From positions 49,785 through 80,469 of the forward strand of contig DEPD01000147.1 of NCBI GenBank assembly GCA_002358575.1: a stretch of 30,685 nt of DNA, written 5' to 3'. Positions 1-8,345 of this stretch are shown one piece after another. The notes beneath the pieces are model-generated. The model ran no database searches. It was not told the DNA's origin and saw nothing but the letters and a program-made list of their open reading frames with translations. Within the stretch, counting starts at the first letter, position 1, and each line of letters opens with the position of its first letter. The translations under genes and the position numbers were made by a program. The stretch is from Lachnospiraceae bacterium UBA3401 (GTDB lineage: Bacteria > Bacillota > Clostridia > Lachnospirales > Lachnospiraceae).

Positions 1-1
1 A

Positions 2-24
2 CACCATGCAGCAAGTGCATGGTG
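2..24. repeat. Perfect 9-bp inverted repeat at window edge
   Basis: CACCATGCA (2-10), a 5-base loop GCAAG, and TGCATGGTG (16-24) form a perfect hairpin. There is no T-run on the plus-strand side. The other side is cut by the window edge, so I cannot tell whether it is a terminator of a minus-strand unit or an operator. Confidence 0.5.
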
Positions 25-42
25 CGAGTGTGAAAAACAACG

Positions 43-81
43 AAAAAAATCCAATGCAGACTACTCCGCATTAGATTTTTT
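43..81 (-). terminator. Rho-independent terminator of the N-glycan operon
   Basis: AATCCAATGC (48-57) pairs with GCATTAGATT (68-77) with one internal mismatch. Read on the minus strand, the stem is followed by seven T residues (43-49 on the plus strand are A). It lies just downstream of the ROK kinase stop codon and is the natural end of the operon that begins at about 11836. Confidence 0.85.
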
Positions 82-108
82 ATTCTGCCCCAATATATCG
101 CACAAGCA

Positions 109-1086
109 CTATTCATCGGCACCAAGCACAAGACCTGCCGCTCCAATCATTCCCGCATTATTTCCATTCTGGGCTATCACAACCTTCGGAATATAGGTAA
201 CTTCATTGCCAAAACAATTTTCCTGTAAAAATTGGTTGAGCGGTTTGGTAAGTTTCTCACCCTGCGCACACACGCCGCCGCCAAGCACAATAATATCTGG
301 CCGAAAAATATTTGCAAGGTCCGTAATGCCCTCTGCCAGATAACCAATATAGAGTTCCACCAATGTTTCGCCGCAACTGTCACCAGCATCTGCCGCGTCA
401 AATGGAATCTTGGCGTTCATTGTCTCCAAATCGTGACCACACAATTCCCACAGAAGTGATTCCGGGTGCTGCTCTGCAAGTTTCTTTGCATCTTCAATCA
501 GCGCCGTCGCAGACGCATATGCTTCCAGACAATCATACCTGCCACAAGTACATCTGCGCCGCTCAGAGCCACACTTGATATGTCCCAACTCCGCGCCGCC
601 AGAATGCCCGCCTTCAAATATCTTTCCATCAATTACAATTCCACCGCCAACTCCTGTTCCAAGTGTCAGAAAAATTGCATTTTTATATCCCTTTGCTGCA
701 CCTTTCAGCACTTCTCCCAGTGTCATACAGTTCGCATCATTTTGAATAAATGCAGGGACAGAAAGGTATTTCTTTAATGTCTCCGCAAAAGGAACATGAT
801 CCCAGCGTATGTTATTTGAATATAACACAATTCCATTCTTGCTGTCAATAATGCCCGGACTTCCTACACCAACACCCAAGCAATCCGATATCTCATATCC
901 GTTTTCGATTAAAAGCGCGGCTGCTGTCTTTCCAATATCCGCTATAACCTCTTCATATGGTCGCTGGGCATTTGTTGGTATTGATGTCTGTGCCAAAATC
1001 TCATAAGATGCATCCAAAATTCCTATTTTTACAGCAGTTCCTCCAAGGTCAATTCCAATGACCACCTGTTTTTTGTTATCTGACAT
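109..1086 (-). CDS. ROK-family sugar kinase (GlcNAc, mannose or glucose kinase)
   Basis: This is a 325-residue cytoplasmic kinase of the ROK family, of normal family length. Seen: the N-terminal phosphate-binding motif GIDLGGTAVKIGILD (about 11-25), a LTLGTGVGGG motif near residue 140, and the ROK zinc-binding signature with an upstream GH pair followed by CTCGRYDCLE (about 178-187). The start is supported by AGGGGG seven bases before ATG. It is the last gene of the N-glycan operon, 51 bp after the GH85 gene, with a hairpin in the gap. ROK enzymes phosphorylate glucose, GlcNAc, mannose or fructose, and sequence alone does not settle which. Context favours GlcNAc, the free product expected from GH130, or the mannose released by GH38. 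An annotation of glucokinase is possible but is less well supported by the operon. Confidence 0.9.
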   Translation of the reverse strand: MSDNKKQVVIGIDLGGTAVKIGILDASYEILAQTSIPTNAQRPYEEVIADIGKTAAALLIENGYEISDCLGVGVGSPGIIDSKNGIVLYSNNIRWDHVPFAETLKKYLSVPAFIQNDANCMTLGEVLKGAAKGYKNAIFLTLGTGVGGGIVIDGKIFEGGHSGGAELGHIKCGSERRRCTCGRYDCLEAYASATALIEDAKKLAEQHPESLLWELCGHDLETMNAKIPFDAADAGDSCGETLVELYIGYLAEGITDLANIFRPDIIVLGGGVCAQGEKLTKPLNQFLQENCFGNEVTYIPKVVIAQNGNNAGMIGAAGLVLGADE

Positions 1087-1105
1087 AGTTATCCCCCTAT
1101 ATTAT

Positions 1106-1129
1106 CACAGCCCGGAAAACCGGGCTGTG
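1106..1129 (-). other. Intercistronic hairpin between GH85 and ROK genes
   Basis: CACAGCCCGG (1106-1115), loop AAAA, CCGGGCTGTG (1120-1129) form a perfect 10-bp GC-rich stem in the 51-bp gap. On the minus strand it is followed by ATAATATAG, not a U-run, so it should not terminate efficiently. An mRNA processing or stability role is the likelier reading. Confidence 0.7.
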
Positions 1130-1137
1130 GCACAAAA

Positions 1138-4026
1138 CTATTCTAATGTTTCCTCTAACCCAAAAACTTCTACCTCATAAATACGCGCTGCGCTGTCGCT
1201 TCCCTGTGTTGGTTTATTTACCACAAGTTTGACAAACTGTGCCTTAACTGGCGCAAACGCATCATGAGTCGTTCCCGCTGTATTTCTAGTCACACTGCGC
1301 ACTTCCTCAAAAGATGCGCCATCTTCGCTGGTTAAAATTGCGTAAGATTTCGTGTTCATATCTGCGCTTTCACCACCTGCCTCTGCATGGTAAACATCCA
1401 CTGCACTGACAGTCTTTACAGCACCGAGATCCAATGTAATCTCATGCGGTGCACTTCCTGTTGCACACCATTTCTTTGTGTAATCACCGTCCACCGCAAA
1501 CTGTGGTGCCTCATTTTCATTGACATAAGCATCCGCTTCTGTGCCAGCGCCCTGTGAAAGCAATACTAGCCCTTCTGAAGCCTTCTCTGTAATAACAATG
1601 TAGCCTTCCTTAGACGCATCGCTGCTGCCAGACTCATTTTCTGCCTTAATAGAAACTGCATAGACACCCTCTTCTGGGTAAGTCACAGACACACTGTTCC
1701 CCTCCGCGGTCTCTGTATCTGATCCAGTTAATGTCCAAGTTACCTTCTGCGTATTCTGCGAGCACAGACTCTCAAATGTAATTGTCTCTCCCGGTGCTGC
1801 CAGTGTAATATCTGCTGTAAATGCTGCCTTTGGAATGCTGTTGTCCGGCCAATCCATTGTCACAGTCGCGCCAGTGCCTTCTGCCAACAGCGCATTTACA
1901 GGAATTACCTCAAATGTGGACTTGTTTGTCTCGTCTGTACGCGGCAAGATGTTGATATAAAAACTGTCTGTGTTAGATACACCTAACAATGATTTTGACT
2001 GATCTTGATTAATGCGATATACCTCATAATAGTCTGATGCAATGTCGCTGTCCCATGAGAGACGCACGCCTGCATACATTCCATCTTCGTCAAACTCACT
2101 GTCAAGTACCTGTACATTGCTGACAGTCGCCGTCTGCACTGTATCCGCCTCAATCATTGTAATATTTCCAAAACGGAACTGTAAAGAACTGCTGTCTGCA
2201 TCTGATGTCAATCTGTAGGAAATCGCTTTTATCGTCTTTCCTGCAAGTTCAGAGGTCTGATAATTAACAGTTGTCCATTCATCTACAACCTTTTTATCAC
2301 CCTCAAGCACCAACTCAGAACCGTCCTCCAATGTCAGCACCGCATCCAATGCAATCTCTGCACCCTTTGCTCTAGCAGTAGTTGTAAAAGTCATTTTGTC
2401 AGAGACTGACATATCTGCACTGTACATCTTGATTGTGGAAGGCACACCCTGTTTTACTGTACCGCGCAAAATCATGCTGTTACCACCGTAATATGCATCA
2501 CCCACGTCAAGGTCCGCCGCCAGCTTATTGCCCTCGCCATCTTCAATAATGTAGCGATAGGTTGGAAGCACATCAGAGATACTGCGGTTGTTCCAGTCAA
2601 GCATACTAATCAGTTCTCCATTTTTATAGAAGCCATAACCGTTTCCTGTAGAGAAATTTGTCACAAATGGAAGTTTTGTCAGTGCGGTACGCTCCACAAT
2701 ATAAGTTGATATTCCTTTCCAGTCTGTATCCTCACTTGCACTCACATCTGCGGAAGGGTCCCCTGCTCCATTCACCCACAGTTTATTCTCTTTTTTCCAA
2801 AAATCTTGTATCATATCTGAAGAAAAATATGCCCAGCTAGGGCAGTAAAGTCCCAGTGAAGTATAGGTTCCACCATCTGGGTTTTCAAACAGATTCCACT
2901 TGATTGGTGTGTCATATCCATTGCTCTGTATGTCAACACCTGCATACAAATCATATGGGTCGATCTCCTTCTCTGCCGCCAGTTCTGAGGAAGTCTTTAA
3001 CAATTCTTCCGGCGCAAGCGTATCCGTTGTCCACCAGAAATTTAAGAACATGGAATCCGCCACATCAGCGCCTTCCTCCGACTTCAAATATACCGCATTT
3101 TTCTCTGTCAGTGCATTCTGCCAGTCCATCTCGCCATCCACTGTCATAGAATCATAGTACGCCAGTTCTAAATCTGGTGCCTTCTCTTTGTAATAAGCAA
3201 GAAATCCCTGCATCAGATCCGCATGTTCTTTTGACAATGGTGCCTCGTCCGTTCCTTCTGTCTCCTGATTGATAAACCACCCGTCAAATCCATACGTATT
3301 TGCCACCTCAATCAGTTTATCCACGACTGGATAGCTTCCATCTTCTGTCTGTTGCAGCAAATCGTTAAGCCACTCCATCTTTCCACCATGCGCTGCCTGC
3401 GGCATAAACACAGTACCAATCACCTTCACACCATTTTTATGTCCAGCGTCCACTACGTCCGGGCTAGGCGCAACAATCAGTCCCTCACCAGAAGAGCCGC
3501 CCCAGTACACCAGCGTATCGACATACTGCCAGTATGTAAAGGTATTTGCATTCACCTTGTTCAGTCCATGTGGGGAATTTCCGCTTGTACTGCCATTCAT
3601 AATAGAGATGGACATCAATTTTGTATCCTTATTCTGCGTAGCATTAACTGTCTCAAGAGATGCTATATCCGCACGCTCTGCAAGTGGTACTGTACTCACA
3701 TTAAAAATCAAATCCTCATCTTCCGTGGCTTTCCACTCCAACAACTGTGCTGGAAACCAATAAGAAGACTCCGGCTGACGCGTCATCGTAAGCTCTTTAT
3801 TCTCATTCTCCTCAGTTACAGTATACTTTGCTGTCTCCGACACTGCTGGCGATGCTTCTGTCTCTGGCACTGTTTCTGAATTTGCCTCTGTCTGAACCGG
3901 CTCCTGTAATGCTGCCGGCGGCGTATCCTGCCCTTTATTGCCTCCGCACGCTGCAAGACTGAAGGTCATAGATGCTGCTAGAAGAATACTCATTATCTTT
4001 TTTTTATATAATTTTTTTCGTATCAT
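1138..4026 (-). CDS. GH85 endo-beta-N-acetylglucosaminidase, surface lipoprotein
   Basis: A 962-residue secreted enzyme that should cleave the GlcNAc-beta-1,4-GlcNAc core of N-glycans, leaving one GlcNAc on the protein. A signal peptide ends in the lipobox SLAAC with Cys27, so it is probably a membrane-anchored lipoprotein. A Glu/Thr-rich linker (about 30-70) precedes the GH85 barrel (about 85-420). The segment GFDGWFINQETEG carries the GH85 pair Asn253 and Glu255, the N-x-E pair used for substrate-assisted catalysis in this family. The C-terminal half contains beta-sandwich domains, a PKD-like domain (about 740-815, with a TYPEEGVYAVSI strand) and a discoidin/CBM32-like domain (about 825-958), likely for glycan binding. 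AAAGGAGA lies nine bases before ATG. It sits between GH38 and ROK in one operon. I am sure of the family; the preference for high-mannose or complex glycans is not visible. Confidence 0.93.
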   Translation of the reverse strand: MIRKKLYKKKIMSILLAASMTFSLAACGGNKGQDTPPAALQEPVQTEANSETVPETEASPAVSETAKYTVTEENENKELTMTRQPESSYWFPAQLLEWKATEDEDLIFNVSTVPLAERADIASLETVNATQNKDTKLMSISIMNGSTSGNSPHGLNKVNANTFTYWQYVDTLVYWGGSSGEGLIVAPSPDVVDAGHKNGVKVIGTVFMPQAAHGGKMEWLNDLLQQTEDGSYPVVDKLIEVANTYGFDGWFINQETEGTDEAPLSKEHADLMQGFLAYYKEKAPDLELAYYDSMTVDGEMDWQNALTEKNAVYLKSEEGADVADSMFLNFWWTTDTLAPEELLKTSSELAAEKEIDPYDLYAGVDIQSNGYDTPIKWNLFENPDGGTYTSLGLYCPSWAYFSSDMIQDFWKKENKLWVNGAGDPSADVSASEDTDWKGISTYIVERTALTKLPFVTNFSTGNGYGFYKNGELISMLDWNNRSISDVLPTYRYIIEDGEGNKLAADLDVGDAYYGGNSMILRGTVKQGVPSTIKMYSADMSVSDKMTFTTTARAKGAEIALDAVLTLEDGSELVLEGDKKVVDEWTTVNYQTSELAGKTIKAISYRLTSDADSSSLQFRFGNITMIEADTVQTATVSNVQVLDSEFDEDGMYAGVRLSWDSDIASDYYEVYRINQDQSKSLLGVSNTDSFYINILPRTDETNKSTFEVIPVNALLAEGTGATVTMDWPDNSIPKAAFTADITLAAPGETITFESLCSQNTQKVTWTLTGSDTETAEGNSVSVTYPEEGVYAVSIKAENESGSSDASKEGYIVITEKASEGLVLLSQGAGTEADAYVNENEAPQFAVDGDYTKKWCATGSAPHEITLDLGAVKTVSAVDVYHAEAGGESADMNTKSYAILTSEDGASFEEVRSVTRNTAGTTHDAFAPVKAQFVKLVVNKPTQGSDSAARIYEVEVFGLEETLE

Positions 4027-4046
4027 AATTTGTGTCTCCTTTTTCT

Positions 4047-4096
4047 ATAATAGCCTCCCAGACCTTCTTTGCCAAAAGAATCCGAGAGGCTATTAT
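4047..4096 (-). other. Long intercistronic hairpin between GH38 and GH85 genes
   Basis: ATAATAGCCTC (4047-4057) and GAGGCTATTAT (4086-4096) pair perfectly over 11 bp, and TTCTTT/AAAGAA form an inner stem. The hairpin fills the 72-bp gap and is followed on the minus strand by AGAAAAAGGAGA, the GH85 ribosome binding site. There is no U-run, so it is more likely an mRNA stability or processing element than a terminator. Confidence 0.7.
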
Positions 4097-4098
4097 GC

Positions 4099-7000
4099 TT
4101 ATACGATTTTTACAGTCACCACTTCATACGGTTTCAGCACCACTTCAATCTCCTTGCCTGACACAACAGCCTCATTTTCTGTCTCCTCAAGCAAATTGCA
4201 GATAAATGCCTTTTTGAAATCCGCATTCATAGTCAGCTTTGTCTTGGTATAAGCATTCTCTGACTCGTACATACGAATGACCGTTCCTTCTCCATCTTCG
4301 GCACGTTTGATTGTCTCGATAATAACATTTGCATTTGTGACAGATGCATAAGAAAATACTTCTAACGCTTTCGCCTGTGGCTGTACCAACAATGGCTGAT
4401 TTAGCTTGTATGCCTCTGCGACGGTTCCCGCAGCACGCCATCCTTCTGCATGAGGATAAATTGCGTAGATAAAATCATGCTCTTCCTGGTCTGTTGTCGG
4501 ATTTGGCTCGATTCCTGATTTAATGAGCGTAAGTGCCATATTTGCATCCTTTACTGAATGCCCATATTTGCAATCATTTAGCAGTGATACGCCATAATGT
4601 CCCTCCGACAAATCCATCCACTTCTGTCCGCAACTCTCAAAACGCGCAACATCCCAGCTTGTATTCTGATGTGTCTTTCTTGTCAGGTTGCCGAACTGCA
4701 CATCAAATGTCGCTTCATCTGTGTGCACAGCCACCGGGAAATGCACTTTTAACAGTGTCTGATGTTCCTTCCAATCCACATGTGTTACAAAATCTATTCT
4801 GCGGCTGTTCGCATAGAAAATAATTTTTTGCTGAATTGTAGACTGTGATGCTTTTCTGGTAATATCGAGCACTGCACGCACCGTACCAATCTCTGTCCAT
4901 TCCATATACTCCACATTGTCTATATCCCAGAATTTCTCTGTATAATAAATATCAATGTCCCAATTGTCAAAATAAATTGGCTTATCCTCATACATGCGCA
5001 AGAGATTTGCACGCTGTCCGTCCTGTATGACTTCGCGATCATTCTCCTTGTCATAAATGCTGGTAAACATTCCCTGTTCGTCAAGTTTTATCGTATAGAA
5101 GGGTGTCTCCAACTGATTGTCTCCAACCAGAGTAAACGGCGTCTTATTGTCCGCTGTATCGCTCACCCGGAATGACTTATAACCCTTGGACGGCAAACTG
5201 CGCACAAATGCTACATTTCCATCTGCAGTCTTTTGGATAGGATATATGGTTCCATCTGTGTCGATTAATGCACTCCCTTCCAGTGCACCCAGATTTACAA
5301 TATCATCTCTAATCTGACCTGTAGTGTTAAAGATTGTAACTGCATCCCCATCTCCAGCGATTGCTTTGCTGCGCTGTGCAGTCATCTCTGCAAGCTGTGC
5401 TGCGAGCGCATCATACTCTTCCTTTGTCACCTCATAAACCTCATGAATTGATGACCCAGGCAGAATATCATGGAACTGATTGAGCAGTACTACCTTCCAC
5501 ATTGCATCCAAGTCTTCCTGCGGATATCCCATTGTCTCCTGTGTCAAAACAGACAACAATTCCAAATCCATCAATCTGAGCTCCGACTTACGATTAGAAC
5601 GTTTGTTTCTCGCCATAGAAGTCAGAGTACCTCTGTGATACTCGAAATAAAGTTCTCCTTCCCACACCGGAAGACGCTTGCTGCCGCCAACGCGCTCCTT
5701 TAACTCATCAAAGTAAGTGCGTGCAAATTCTTGGCGTACTTTGGGAATCCCTTTTACTCCCTTTTCCATACGAATAGAAGTCTCAAGCATCTCTCTGGTT
5801 GGACCACCACCGCCATCACCATAACCATAAGAAATCAAAATATCATTGTTGATATCTTTATTCTGATAGCGCATCCATCCACCCATAATCGCATCTGGGT
5901 GAAGCATTCCATTGTATGTCGTAAAGAAATCCTTAATTGGCTGGTTTACTCCCAACGTTGTAATCAAGTGGGTCAATACTTCTGAGCCATCAATTCCTCT
6001 CCACATCATAGTATCATATGGGATTTTATTAAACTGATTCCATGCCAGCTTGGTGGTCATAAAATAGTCAATTCCACACTTTTTCATAATCTGTGGCAAT
6101 GCACCAGAGTATCCAAACACATCTGGCAGCCACAAAATCCGATTATCCACGCCAAACTCTTCTCGGAAAAAGCGTTTGCCATGCATGAACTGACGCACCA
6201 GAGACTCCCCGGAAGTCAGATTGCAGTCCGCCTCAACCCACATGCCGCCTTCTGGCTCCCAGCGTCCCTCTTGAATGCGCTCCTTTGCCTTTTCATACAG
6301 TTCAGGATAACGCTCTTTTAAAAAGGCGTAAAGTTGTGGCTGACTCGACATAAACTTATAATTTGGATATTCCTCCATCAGTTTTAGAACGGTCGCAAAA
6401 CTGCGTCCTGTCTTTTCTCTTGTCTGCGCAACAGTCCACCACCACGCAACATCAATGTGTGTGTGTCCAATACAGGTTGCAATCACATCCTGATACCCAG
6501 CCATGTCAGAGTATAGCGCCTTGTCAATATAATCAGACGCTTCCTGTAGCGTGCGATAAAATTCCTCGGAATACGGTGTACGTAAATCCAGATAATTGAT
6601 GGTATTATTTAAAACTTCCAAAATATCCTTACGGTTCTTATCATCCTCATCCATTCTGGAAAAAGCAGCAAGTGGTACCCACAGATCATAATAAAGTTTT
6701 TCTATGAGCGCGTCGATTTCTTGCATCTCAACGATCAGATTAAATTCTGTGTGCAGTATTCCTGTGTATGACTGAAGACCAAGCTCCAGCACATCACCTG
6801 CTTTTGCCGCTGTCGACAATAACACATCGCGATGATTCATGTCGATTCCCTGAATAACTTCTCCATTTACAAACAGCAAAAACTGTGGATTTTTCGCGTC
6901 GTCCCACTCATCAATCTGGGTGCGGACATGAAGCCACATGCGCTTCCCATCGAGCTCCTGCGGCACCTGGTAAGTCGTTTTGAACCAATAATGACGATCT

Positions 7001-7197
7001 TTTCCATACCAATGCATATTCTGACAGTCAAAATTTTCCCACGCTGCAGTGTCTGCCTCGGCTTCCTCCGGGCGAATAAAGTTCCCTTCCTTATACATCC
7101 AGTTATCAATCACAAATTTCTGCTTCACTTTAAGCTTTTTGAGTTCCTCGCAGATTACGTTAACCCTCTTGTCTAAAAAATGCATAATTCCCTCCAT
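4099..7197 (-). CDS. GH38 alpha-mannosidase
   Basis: A 1032-residue cytoplasmic GH38 alpha-mannosidase with no signal peptide, of normal length for the family. The N-terminal part (1-235) is a beta-domain of the kind found in long bacterial GH38 enzymes. The zinc-site motif HTHIDVAWWW (His247, Asp249) opens the catalytic domain, and LPDVFGYS holds the probable nucleophile Asp359. The C-terminal beta-sandwich domains run to about residue 1030. It should trim alpha-linked mannose from imported N-glycans after GH85 release, leaving the Man-beta-1,4-GlcNAc core for GH130. Two starts compete: the ATG at 7197 (AGGAG seven bases upstream) and an in-frame ATG four codons later at 7185, with GGAGGG four bases upstream. 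The gene lies downstream of a strong terminator-like hairpin, so its expression may be lower than that of the upstream genes. Confidence 0.93.
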   Translation of the reverse strand: MEGIMHFLDKRVNVICEELKKLKVKQKFVIDNWMYKEGNFIRPEEAEADTAAWENFDCQNMHWYGKDRHYWFKTTYQVPQELDGKRMWLHVRTQIDEWDDAKNPQFLLFVNGEVIQGIDMNHRDVLLSTAAKAGDVLELGLQSYTGILHTEFNLIVEMQEIDALIEKLYYDLWVPLAAFSRMDEDDKNRKDILEVLNNTINYLDLRTPYSEEFYRTLQEASDYIDKALYSDMAGYQDVIATCIGHTHIDVAWWWTVAQTREKTGRSFATVLKLMEEYPNYKFMSSQPQLYAFLKERYPELYEKAKERIQEGRWEPEGGMWVEADCNLTSGESLVRQFMHGKRFFREEFGVDNRILWLPDVFGYSGALPQIMKKCGIDYFMTTKLAWNQFNKIPYDTMMWRGIDGSEVLTHLITTLGVNQPIKDFFTTYNGMLHPDAIMGGWMRYQNKDINNDILISYGYGDGGGGPTREMLETSIRMEKGVKGIPKVRQEFARTYFDELKERVGGSKRLPVWEGELYFEYHRGTLTSMARNKRSNRKSELRLMDLELLSVLTQETMGYPQEDLDAMWKVVLLNQFHDILPGSSIHEVYEVTKEEYDALAAQLAEMTAQRSKAIAGDGDAVTIFNTTGQIRDDIVNLGALEGSALIDTDGTIYPIQKTADGNVAFVRSLPSKGYKSFRVSDTADNKTPFTLVGDNQLETPFYTIKLDEQGMFTSIYDKENDREVIQDGQRANLLRMYEDKPIYFDNWDIDIYYTEKFWDIDNVEYMEWTEIGTVRAVLDITRKASQSTIQQKIIFYANSRRIDFVTHVDWKEHQTLLKVHFPVAVHTDEATFDVQFGNLTRKTHQNTSWDVARFESCGQKWMDLSEGHYGVSLLNDCKYGHSVKDANMALTLIKSGIEPNPTTDQEEHDFIYAIYPHAEGWRAAGTVAEAYKLNQPLLVQPQAKALEVFSYASVTNANVIIETIKRAEDGEGTVIRMYESENAYTKTKLTMNADFKKAFICNLLEETENEAVVSGKEIEVVLKPYEVVTVKIV

Positions 7198-7198
7198 A

Positions 7199-7216
7199 TC
7201 TGCACTCCTATGCAGA
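7199..7216 (-). promoter_or_regulatory. Hairpin presenting the GH38 ribosome binding site in its loop
   Basis: TCTGCA (7199-7204) and TGCAGA (7211-7216) pair over 6 bp. The loop, read on the minus strand, is TAGGAG, containing the AGGAG sequence for the ATG at 7197. The stem ends two bases before that start codon, so folding could affect initiation there and favour the second ATG at 7185. Confidence 0.45.
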
Positions 7217-7236
7217 ATCTATTTCATTTATTATCC

Positions 7237-7307
7237 AAAAAAGCTGCCGCAAAAAAGCAATTCAGCGATGGAACATTATTCCTTACTTTCAATTTTTTTG
7301 CGGCAGC
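7237..7307 (-). terminator. Intra-operon intrinsic terminator between GH130 and GH38
   Basis: GCTGCCGCAAAAAA (7243-7256) pairs perfectly with TTTTTTGCGGCAGC (7294-7307). On the minus strand the stem is followed by six U residues (7237-7242), the full signature of an intrinsic terminator. The 37-base loop holds a smaller GGAA/TTCC pairing. It sits 28 bp after the GH130 stop. I see no convincing promoter between it and GH38, so it probably acts as a partial terminator, grading expression of GH38, GH85 and ROK. Confidence 0.8.
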
Positions 7308-7334
7308 CTGTTAGTTCTTATATGAAATTCTTTC

Positions 7335-8315
7335 TCAATCCATATAATCCATCAGACGGTCTACAGTCGTAAATGCAAGCCCGGTCACAGTATCTGCACA
7401 GCCATAATAAATAGCAATCCTTCCCGTCGCCGCATCTGTAAGCGCTGCACACGGAAATACCACATTAGGCACATCCCCGACACACTCATACATTTCATGA
7501 GGTCCCAAAATATAATTCTTTGTTCTCTTTATTACTTTCCATGGCTCATCCAGATCCAGCAGCGCACAGCCCATTCTATAAACAAAGCCATTACAGGTAT
7601 TAATAACACCGTGGTAAATTAACAACCATCCTTCATCTGTCTCAATCGGTACACTTCCCGCACCAATCTTTGTAGATTGCCATGCCGAAGCATCGCCTTT
7701 AATTGTACCCATCACATAGCGGTGACAACCCCAATACTTCAGATCAGGACTCTCACTAAGGAAAATATCTCCAAATGGTGTGTGGCCATTATCGCTTGGA
7801 CGACTCAACATATAATAGTTGTTCCGAATCTTACGAGGAAACAACACGCCATTGCGGTTGAACGGCAAGAATGCATTTTCCAACTGATAAAAAGTTTTAA
7901 AATCAAACGTATATCCTACACCAATAGTTGGATATTCATGGTAGCCATTGCACCATGTAATATAATACCGATCCTCTATAAAACAAACTCTGGGATCATA
8001 CCGAAAATCCCTTTTGGCGACCTCAGGATGCGCCTCTTGGAAGATAAGCGGCTCATCAGAGATATCCCAATGAATACCATCTTTGCTGAATCCGGCAAAG
8101 ATATCCATGCTAATAGATTTGCTATCACAGCGGAATACACCTGCATATCCATCTTCAAAAGGAACAACGGCACTATTAAAAATACTGTTGGAATTTTTTG
8201 TTGCAAACCGCTCTATAATTGGATTTGCATTGTAACGCCATACTGGCAGCCTTTCCGCATTTCCCGGCTCCTGCCATGGCATGTTGGGCAGATTCTTTCC
8301 GATAATTTTTGCCAT
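7335..8315 (-). CDS. GH130 beta-1,4-mannosyl phosphorylase
   Basis: A 326-residue cytoplasmic phosphorylase of the five-bladed GH130 family. Seen: an N-terminal NMPWQEP segment followed by PVWRYNANPII, as in GH130 subfamily 2 proteins; FRYDPRV with the probable catalytic acid Asp107; and GAGSVPIETDEGWLLIYHG near residue 215. Subfamily 2 members phosphorolyse beta-1,4-mannosides, either Man-beta-1,4-GlcNAc or mannooligosaccharides, to mannose-1-phosphate. The neighbouring GH85 and GH38 genes make Man-beta-1,4-GlcNAc, the N-glycan core disaccharide, the best substrate guess. That part is inference from context; a mannan-oligosaccharide phosphorylase cannot be excluded. The gene lies 30 bp after the binding-protein gene and ends just before a strong terminator. 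Confidence 0.9.
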   Translation of the reverse strand: MAKIIGKNLPNMPWQEPGNAERLPVWRYNANPIIERFATKNSNSIFNSAVVPFEDGYAGVFRCDSKSISMDIFAGFSKDGIHWDISDEPLIFQEAHPEVAKRDFRYDPRVCFIEDRYYITWCNGYHEYPTIGVGYTFDFKTFYQLENAFLPFNRNGVLFPRKIRNNYYMLSRPSDNGHTPFGDIFLSESPDLKYWGCHRYVMGTIKGDASAWQSTKIGAGSVPIETDEGWLLIYHGVINTCNGFVYRMGCALLDLDEPWKVIKRTKNYILGPHEMYECVGDVPNVVFPCAALTDAATGRIAIYYGCADTVTGLAFTTVDRLMDYMD

Positions 8316-8345
8316 ACGCTGATACCTCTGTTTTCCATTAATATT

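Noticed and set aside
3352..3879. 175-codon plus-strand open frame inside the GH85 gene
   Set aside because: It is rich in Cys and His, has no ribosome site and lies antisense to a well-supported gene; it is a frame shadow.
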